NCBI GenBank assembly: GCA_013399695.1
Contig: VXAU01000307.1
Coordinates: forward strand, 882,884 to 946,883
From: Formicarius rufipectus
Lineage: Eukaryota > Chordata > Aves > Passeriformes > Formicariidae
Length of the DNA: 64,000 nucleotides
Direction of reading: 5' to 3'
Made by a program: the position numbers and the translations under genes. Below the pieces are notes generated by a model, which saw only the letters and a program-made list of their open reading frames with translations, was not told the DNA's origin and made no database searches. How positions within the stretch are numbered: position 1 is the stretch's first letter; each line of letters begins with the position of its first letter. This document shows, piece by piece, positions 28,601 to 38,700 of the stretch.

Positions 28601-31600
28601 AGGGTCTCTTCTGTCTCCTGGGGTGTTTCAACAGCTCTTCAGCTTTCGAACTGTGAGCCCTGGTTCAGCTGTGCACACATCTGCAGCACATCCAGCTGCT
28701 GGGCTGGCTCTCTCAGGCCTTGGCCTCTGTATTTTGCTCTGCCCTGACTTCAAAAACTACACGTGTTTTGTGTCAGCAGGAGGAATGGAGCCAAGTCCTT
28801 CCAAAACAGCCTCTTCCCTTCCAGAAAAATTAACTAAATTGAAGTTCCACCTGACTCCAGGACAGGTTTGTCCAAATCCCAGATGTGTTTTAGGTTTTCC
28901 CAACTTTCCAGCCACTTCCCAGGCATACAGAAGAGAGAAGGGAGGCATCAGCAAGACCATCTTCCTGCCCAACCATCAGGTGCCATCTCTCCTGAGTCAT
29001 GCAGGGACCACACGATCTCTCAGCATCACACACAGTGTCAACCCATCAGGGCTTCAACATCCACTGCTGCTGCTTCAGAAATTCCTCTGGAGTCATTCAT
29101 GGCATACAAGGATCATTCGGAGTTCAGAGCCCCCAGTGACAAACTCACCAAACACCCAGAGGTGTGCACAGGAAATTAATTTATCTAGACAAGCATCAGG
29201 GCTTTGTATCTTCCAGCTACATCTGTAACTGCATGCAAAAGCGGAATTTATCAACAGAAATGCACCAAAAAAAATGTCAGTCTACTGGCTTTGGAGCTTG
29301 AAGGCAGAAGAAACAAGACTTTAACTCGAGGAAGGTGTTCGCTTGCTTGGTAAAGATACTTGAAGCTTATTGTAATGTGGCTGTTCAAAGGAGAGAAGCT
29401 GGGGAACTACTCGGAAGACAAGAGTGGATTTCATACTGTGGAAGGAGAGCCATGGGGTCCTTGGCTGCAGGCATAAACACAGCATTAAAACCCACCAGAA
29501 CCTGAATGATCACTCAAAAGGCTGGTTTCAAAAATAACAACAAATGGCTGAAAACTTGGACCCCCCTTCCTGAAACCAGCAGCGGTTCCAGCACATCCCA
29601 AGGGTGGGGGTCCTCCCCCAAAATGCTGCCCATGCAGCACAGCTCCTCTTCCCATTTCCAGGTGGGCTCTGAGACTGCTCTGCCACACTGGACACTCCCA
29701 CCAGCACAGCAAATAGCAAGACACTGCCAGTTTAGCTGCAATATGAAATTAAGACAGAACTGCTGTTGCTATACTCCAAAAGGATTACAGGACTATTTTT
29801 AATAAGGGGTTTAATAAGCTTTAGGCAGAGTAAGTTGCTTTTGCTCAGCTCACATGGCTGCAAAGATAAAACCTTGCACAAAGCAACAGCCACAAGTTGC
29901 TTGACAGAACTTGCAGCACTGAAAATTATGGAGTTACCTCTTAAAGAACATTCTCTCCTGTTGCCTTTGAAGAAAAGGTTTATATACTACAAACCCAAGC
30001 ATCAAGGTTTGGCTTTCTTACACTTCTACAACATCACAGGGCTCTGCTTCTGTTTATTGCTATATTTCTTGTGCTGTTTGGGCCACAGGCTCACAGGAAC
30101 AGGAATGTGCTACACAGAATAGGTAAACACTGAAACCTGGTGTTATGGATTAATATTCTTCTGTCTTTATGTACTTAAGGTGTGTATCATGGGGTGGACA
30201 CACTCTGGGTTGGCAAACTCCCACACCAGGCTCCCCATCCCCAGCCAACAGCTGGACCACAGCTCTCAACCCTTCCAGCCACCCACAAAGGCCACATCCC
30301 AAAGATGACAGGTATCCACAGCCCTGGACACCTGGATGACATCTCCAGATAACACATATCACCAATAGTTTCTTACTCTAAATAAAATTTTTAAAAAAGA
30401 AAGAAACAAAAACGAAAGCAAACCCATCCCGGGAGAGGGTCAGCACAATAAATTTAAAATTATAAATAATTATTATTTCTACCCTGTGAATGTTACTCCC
30501 TCCCCCACCACTGAGCACACTCTCTATTGTCTCAAAAGCGTTTAACTGGAAGTGGGTCATGTCTCCTGGCATTACTAAATCTCCCCAAATTTCCCCCGAT
30601 TAGTCAAACGCGATATCCTCTCTGACATCTGAGTGATCGAGGTAGTGTGTAATGCCATTTTTCCCCTGAATGAGCCACATCAAAGAGGGTTATAAGCAGA
30701 GAGATGGCATGCTGGATAAAACACCCGCCAACAGATTGTCCCCAAAGTATTACTGAGGAAAATTATATTGTTTTGTTGGAAGGTTTCCCCTTTAGAAATG
30801 TTCAGCCTTCAGGATTGAACGTGGATAGACAAAATGCTGCAAGGATGAAACCTCTCCAGTTATGAGCTGCGTGGTCCACTAGTTAAAACACTTCTGCACA
30901 TCAAAATCAGAGGGATTTTCTATCACCCATAACATCCAGTCTGCTCTTCACACAGGGGCATCAAAAACCACCGTGCTGGAGAATAGTGACTGCCTAAATT
31001 TGGGTAATATCTCATAAATGATTAAATATTAAAGCAGAATGATCTGAAACGAGAAAGAGGGGAAAAAACCAGCAAGCCAGTAATTAAACAATAAGGAAGT
31101 ACCATTAAAAATTGGGGTATAACAGCAAGCAATCACTCAAGCAAAAATATCACCCTTTGGAGCAGAAGGATGCTGGGACTCTGGAAGGATGCTCAGCTGG
31201 GACAAGTGCTGGGGATGAACTCTCCCCTCAGAGGAAAAGAGCTGGAGGTCCTAAATACTTGTCAGGTTGGTGATTAGATGAGATCCGGGCAAAGTTTAGT
31301 CAGGAACAGCAGGGTTTGTGTTCTGCTGATTTACCTCACATGACCTTCCAGGGCTGAAACTTTGTACCAGAGCAGACTGGCAGCAGACAGCACACTTTTT
31401 ATTATTAAAAAAAAAAAAATTATTAGAGAACTAAAATAATGAAATTTTGCAGTCTACAGACTTTCTGGCATTGCCAAACAGAACAGTCTGTTTCTGAGAA
31501 CAGGCTTTCTTTTTTTTAAAACACATATTTCTGCACCGCACTCTTTTTATCTTTGGATAAGAAGAGGGGCCCCAGGGAGGTTCCATCTGGGTGAGAACCC

Positions 31601-34600
31601 CGCTTTTTCTGCCCAATGCCGGACTTTGACATGCAAACCTCTCTTTTTGGATGGAGGAGTGCCTGGGGAGTAAAAGTGTGCTTGCAGACCAATTTTTGGG
31701 GGCTGCAGGTTGTGCAGCCTGAAGCAGCCTCAGCCACGCAGTGTTGGGTGCTGAAAGGGAAATTCAAGCAGGTTTCATCACCAAAGATGAGTCAGAGCCA
31801 CGCTGATGGTCAAGCCCATGGGCAGCTCGGGTTTCCCAAAGGTGGGCAGTGCTGGCACCAGAGGGATGGTCCCCACGCCTGGGAGGGACCTCCCAAAATG
31901 AAGGGTGTGAGCTCAGCCATCACCCTCCACAACAGCAGTGGGGAGAGGACGGAGTGGAAGATGAAGATTAGCTCTGACAGCCTGACTCTGAGTTTATTTT
32001 GGCATGGCAAGAGCACACGAGGCTTCAAAGCAGCTCGGGATGAGCAGGAGAAGGGTCGGGTTGCCCCAAGGCTGAAATCCAGAGCCGCTCCTGCCACTGG
32101 TTGCACCCAAAGCATCAGCCCTTTAACCCTGCCCATCAGTATCTTCTAGAATGGAGATCTGCTCGTTTAAGACACCTAGAGTTTTCTCCTTCTTTCTCCC
32201 TCCTTTTTGTTTGTTTTTAAGTTAAGTGTTTTATTTAAGGGCGGTGCCTCCATCCTCTGCGACACCGCAGACGAAGCAGAAACATTCCTTTTGCCACTCT
32301 GCACAGGGAGGAACAAGTTACCTCCTTGCTGGGGCAGGGTCCAAACAAAACAAAGACTTCAAAAAGGGGAAAAAAAAAAAAAAGAAAAAGGAGAAAAAGC
32401 AGAAGGAAATGAGAGAAGCAGATTTCAAACCTGGTGTATCTAGGGTTTACAGGAGCAAGACACAAGCCTCTTATCTCTCTGGATGGTGTATTTAGAATGC
32501 CCAGGGACATAAAACATGCGCTATAGGAAAGCCATGGGCATATTCATCCACCTGAGATCTCTGTCCACTGAAAGCCATTGGGAGAAAACCCCAAAATTCA
32601 GAGCAAGGGAGTCCCTAGAGACAACCCTGAGGGCAGCTCTCCACCAGCCCCAGGTGAGTTGTTCACACCTCATGCAAACCTGACTTCCAGAACTGCTTTT
32701 TAGTGCTGTTAAAGGTTTTGTTTCATCCAAAGCAAGCCTCATTGTTATCATTAACTACATGATGGCAGTGCAGGTGTTCACAGTCTATCCAAGCAGAGAA
32801 GTGATTTATTCCAAGGCCTGGCAAGGCAGGAAGGCAAGGGGACAGCACGGTGACACAAGACACCAACCAAGTGCTGGATGAGTGGCACTTGGCCTTCAAT
32901 TTCCTCCATTATTTTATTTCTTACCAACAAACATGGTGGTGAAAGCTGGCATCAGCTACAGAAAGGCTGGTGAGAGCCACACCAGTGTTCCCACATCTAC
33001 CTCCCACCCAGGTCTGTGTGGTTCTGGAGCAGAACTTTCTTTTCCCACAACTTGTCCCCAAAACAAAACTTGTCCTGGTCCTACCAGGAGATGTGGGACC
33101 AATCCAAGACCACAGTGGTGCAGTACTGCAGCCACATCCAGCTCTGCACCCGCAGCACACCAGGAGATTGAGCGTCCTTGACTGAGCACCCCAGGTGGAC
33201 ATCACCCTCACTGCCCAAAAAACAGCAACACCCACAGCACCCACGTTATCAGAGCTCACAGCAATTAAGAAGCACAACCCCACGAGGAGTTACTCAGCTT
33301 AATTAGACTGAAAATTATAGCTTCTATCATCTCAGCATCTCGGCATCCAATCACTGCCTGAGATATCCTTATACTGACTTTCTGCTGGCTTGGGGTGCAG
33401 CACCAAGGACTGGCTCCACAGCAGGCACAGGGATCAGATGTTCTCTGCTTTTATTTCTTTAAAAACCATGTTCAATGCTCATTTGATAACACACACGTCA
33501 ACAGCCCCAGCTGCCTGCTCACATCCAGCCTGCTAGGACATTTGGCAGCTGAAGGTTTGCCTGAACCACCCGAGATCATCCCTGTGGGGTTCCAGCAGAA
33601 GCCGGACATTCCCGTGCTTTTTAAAAAGCCATCCTTAAATATATTAAGGGTCTTTCCCCTTTGAAGAGCAGTGACTCGCCAGGCCACATCCCCAACATGT
33701 AACGTGTCATTTTGGTAAGTAGTGGCTGTGATTCACGCCCAAGACATCCTGCTCCCTGTAAATGGTGGTTAGCACATCCTACCAGCACCTCACACCTCGG
33801 TGACACTTTGGTGAAGGAGCTTGGGCAGTGACTCACAGGAAGGGTGAAGGCACAGATTAGCTGGGTCTGCGTGCCCCACCGAGGTGAGGAGCCACCAAGG
33901 GAAACAAACCCCTTCGTGGAGCCTGTGGTCCAGCAGGATGGGACGTGGGCATGAGCTGAAGAGGGCTGGTCAACCTCAAACATGGAAAAGGGCATGCTCT
34001 CAAGGAATAGTTAAGCTGGAAGCACGTGGCAAACAGAGGCTCATGAATGAGAGCCAAGAGGAAAAACAACAAAAAAAAAAAAAGGCAAAAAAATCAGGAT
34101 GGGCAGGTGGATATAAGTTGGGCAGAGAAGCTGTGGCTGCCCCTGGATCCCTGGGAGTGTCCAAGGCCAGGTTGGATGGGGCTTGGAGCAACCTGGGCTG
34201 GTGGGAGGTGTCCGGGCTCATGGCAGGGGGTGGGACAATGTGAATTTTAAGGTCCCTCCTGACCCAAACCATTCTGAGATTCCGTGACATCTGTTGAGGA
34301 CCCACATAAGCACCAAACACCCGGGGCACCCAGGGAACACAAAGTCACCCCACTGGCACCACCACCATTGCCAATACAGGGAACGTGCAGGGAAGGAGGA
34401 GATTGCTCTACCTCAAGGAGGACGTGGACAGGATATCCTGCAACCCACCCTGCATCAGGAACAGCTGGGGGAGGCTGCAAGAGAGGGGACAAAGTGCTGC
34501 TGTTGATCTGCTGAAATTGTCAGAGCAAGGTCTGAGGGTCCCAACAGCACCACCAGCTCCATATGGACAGACACAGTTGACTAAAAGTCAGTACCACAAA

Positions 34601-35759
34601 AAACTGCCCGTGGAGGGGAAAATAAATCATAACATTTTTTAAAATCAGATGGGATTTGGTTACAAGTGGTGAAGGTCAGTGGCACTGTGGGTTGGGAGTA
34701 CATCCCACCATTCTGCATCATGCCACAGGTTTGGAGCCATAACCTGTAATTAAGGAGCTTACACTGGCCACAGTAAGGGTTTACAGACTACGTTGCTTGC
34801 AGTTCTTGTCCTACAGTCCAGACTTGGACCCCTTTAACCCACTCCCATGACTTGCAGGTTTCAGTCAACTGGAGAAGACTTTGGACATGGACAAACCAAG
34901 GACAAAAGGAAAGCACAGCTGGAGAAAAAGTCACATTTCCAGGCTGCAGACTCTTCCCTGTAGGGCTGCTCCTCTCCAAACCCCCTGGGTACCTCAGGAA
35001 TGGCAAAGAGCACAAACACAAAATCCTTCACAGACTCATTAGTAAATGTGATGAGTTTACCACCACCCAGGCAACACGTTAAAGACTGTCCACACAAGGA
35101 AGGCCACATGAAGCCTATCACCCACCAAATCCAGTCCTTCCCAGCCCTGCCACTGCTTTTGGACAGGTCCCTGGTCACATCTGAAGGATCAAGCCAAGCC
35201 AAAACCCAACCCAATCCCATAGGATGTGCCTTACAGCAGGACAGAGGCACACAAGGGCAACTGCTTTACAACCAACTCGAGACACAGAAAGCCCACAGAG
35301 ATTTTTTTTTTTTTTCTCAGCTTGCTAAAGAGCAAATTCTTCACTAAAGTGTTTTGCAAACACTTCAGGTGTCTGCCACAGCTTGAGGTTTTGCTGCAGT
35401 AACAGCAGTTATTTTCCTGACCCGAACTGTAGTTCACACTGATGTTCCTTTAACCAACACAAAATGCCTCTGTTTGCAGAGAGGGTCAAAGATCCAACAA
35501 TAGCACCACACAAAAACACCCTACTCAGGGTTTCGTCTATCCTACCTGATATTTATTGCACTGCTGGCTAACTTGGAAGGTCCAAAGTCCACCTACATGC
35601 TCGAGTTAAGTTGCTCCTGTAGATTCCCTGCTGGACAACTCTCTCAGGAAGACTGCACGACTCTTTCTGAACAGAGCTCTAAATTAATTGGTAGTAAATT
35701 AAAAGTCCAACATGCCCAGAAGGGCACTATGTGACAGCAAACTCAGAGAAGCTTCAAAC

Positions 35760-35797
<38 letters not shown>

Positions 35798-38700
35798 AAA
35801 AATACAGACACAAACATACACAGCCTTCTTTCCTGGTCACCAGAAGATTCATAAATCCACATTCAGGGTCATTATTTTCCACGTCTGGTAACTGGCAGCA
35901 GAAAAGAATAACGAGGCAAAACTCCTCCCTTGTAAATACATGCCTCCACAGCAGCCAGGCTGCCTGTGACAAATAACCTCAGTTAAACCCCTTCCTCAGT
36001 GCAGAGAAGGGCAGGAACGACTCATGCCACCCCATCCCACAAGAACCAGCACAAGCTTGAGGCCCTGGACCCACCAATGTTCCATCCTTCACCCTGGAGT
36101 TAACCTTGGGCTTGCATGCACTGGGATTTCCACACCCCCAGTCTCACACCCTTGAAGGAGTATCAGGGCAGGGACTCTTAAAAATAATTTTTTAAAAGGC
36201 AGGCTGATTAATCCCAACCAGCAAGAGAGCATACAGCTGGAATCAAGCTAATTAATCCCTCCTGGAGTAATTCCTGGGGCTGTGCCCCAGCACCTGCACT
36301 GAGCTCCATGTTCCTTGGCTCAGTGGCTCTCATCTAGCCCAAGCACAGGGGTTATTAACCGCACGACTGAAAAGAAAAACCGCACAAACAGAGAAGAAAA
36401 CGGGGTTATTTTTGCAGCACAAAGCCCCTGGAGCAGCATGCCCTGCGGTGCTGGGTGGGCACACGCAGTGCCAGACACGGGGTGAACTCTGGTCATCTCA
36501 CACCCAGGGAGAGAGAGAAATGTCCCCAGGGCCACCATTGCTCACCTCCCTTGTGTCTACCCAAGGCCAGGGATGGACTGGGGGGTGTTTGCCTCCTTTA
36601 ACTGGCCTGTGCCACGCTGGGATAGCCAAGGAGCCCCCTGAGCTGCTGCAGCACTGGCCATGCCCTTGGCACGGTCCCCAGCTGCAGAGAGCTGGCTGGA
36701 GCAATCATATTTTACATTTCAGTGATTTCCTCTCTGCGACTGCAGCTCATAATGAGGCAGGATCAGGAGGAGCCCAGGCATGCCGATGGACCCGGCTCCT
36801 TCAGCGAGGTGGCCCCATCCTTAAATAAAGATCCCAGCATGGCCTCCAAGCTGTCCCTGCCCTTTGTGGAATGACCCAGACGTGTCCTCATGATCTCAAA
36901 ACATGGGAGAAAAGGCAGACAAAAGCCTTCAAGTACAACCTGCTTCTCCCAGCAGCAGCTGCAATGGTAGAAGCAGCAGGAGTTGAGGAGCTCTGCAGCT
37001 GAAGTCCTGTGCATGTCCTGGCACTGAACCCCAAACTTACCCTGTCTCCCACTCTTACTCCCAGAAATTTGTTCTACACCATCCACAGAAAATCTTCTCT
37101 CTCCTTCACAGCTGCTGATCAACCCCAAGCCAGCACACAGGCACATACTAAGGATGAATCCTCCCCAAGCCTTGAAGGATAAATCATTCTCAGAAGGTTT
37201 TATGCCAGAAGGTTTATGCCAATTCACTTACTCAATCAGTGTGTGATCACACTGGCAGCATTTACTCACTTTTGAAAAGTTTCTCCCCAGGGTCAGAAAC
37301 CACCAATTCATTCCAGCTCCTTTATTTAATACAACTTTAAGTGAAAACCAGAGAGTTTTCTATACCCAACACTAACCATTAGAAGAGGATTTTTTTACTG
37401 CATTAAGTTCCATCATCTATCAGAAAATACTAGGCAAATAACAGCCCCTTTGCACAATGGGAGGCAAAAAAGATAGTCTAAAAATAAATACCCTGGTTCC
37501 TTATTTACCCAGAGCTTGCAACCCTTCTGGAGAGCATATCTCAAGCTGCAAATACCCCAGGAGCAGAAAGGCTGGTTCCCTCGCCTGGCAGAAGGACTAT
37601 TTTGCACAGGGTTCAGAGGCTATACTTAAAAGAACAATTAACATACTTTTAGAAGCACCTTTAAGAGACCAGAACATCCAGAAGCCAACGCAATTATAGT
37701 TGCTTTAGTCATACAAAGAGCTTCACCTTACAATATAACAAAGACTAGCCATGCAAACAACACTAATTTCTGCTTTAATGCTGCAAATCAACCCCCTGCT
37801 GGAGATGGCACTTCCCGTGAGCGATGCCCTCCCTCCACCCTGCCCAGCACCCAGCTCAGGGAGCAGAGCATCCCCGTTACCTCATTACGGGGCAGTGCTG
37901 GCACCTGCACAGGCTCACGGGGATTGGGCTGCAGCTCAGCAGCACCAGCAACAGGTCTCTTTGGGGAGGAAGGGGAGAACCCTGCATGCAGGGAGCTGCC
38001 CTTCCCTCCTGCTGCAGGTAAATGGTGTTTGAGAAGACAATCAGTCTGTACTGCTGCAGCTGGGCACGTCAGGGATGTGACAGAGCAGGACCAGTCCAGG
38101 CAGCCTTAGAAAGGTGGGTTCTGGGGGAACTGGGAGATACACAGGTTAGGCAGAGCTCCACCACTTCTCCATTTGGAACATCTGGGCTCTTTGATGCCAC
38201 TACCTGCCCTACTCCTCCTGCACATGGTGGTGCCAGCAGCATCCATGACCAGGTCTGGACCCCTTGCCAAAGAGCCCCTCTTCTGCTGGGACACACATTA
38301 AACTCCTGTGTGCTCCTGCCACAAAGTAAAACCCACAGCCAGATAAACCCCAGAGTCCCTGGGTAAAGCACTGGGAGGGGGAAGAGTATTCAAATGGTCT
38401 CTGTTTACCCAAGTGGAGTCCTACATGCTTGAAGGCTGATGGAGTTTTGGAACTACTCTGATGCTCATAATAAGGCACAGCTGTTAATTATCTTGTTTGA
38501 TGGGGGATATTAAGCACCAGTCAGCCCTGGTCTTAAAGGGGCTCGGTGAGACATCACATGCAGAGGGTCTCCACCAGCAAATCAGAGCCACTGGTGTTCC
38601 CAGGACAGGTTCCCCTCCAGTTTAAATGCTCCTCAAGGCAATGCCCAGTCTGACACACCAAATTCACCAGCAAGGTGACAAACTTATGCAGCAAGAAACT

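Noticed and set aside
28530..29228. 232-codon plus-strand open frame in MYO5B intron 1
   Set aside because: No recognisable domain, low-complexity Ser/Pro/His-rich composition, overlapping frames of similar size on both strands, and no splice-site support. Chance openness is more likely.
30143..30370. Possible LTR beginning TGTTATGG
   Set aside because: No matching end, no target-site duplication and no second copy in the window were seen.
31616..32149. 177-codon plus-strand frame
   Set aside because: No motif or family resemblance, and the opposite strand is open over much of the same stretch. Not reported as a gene.
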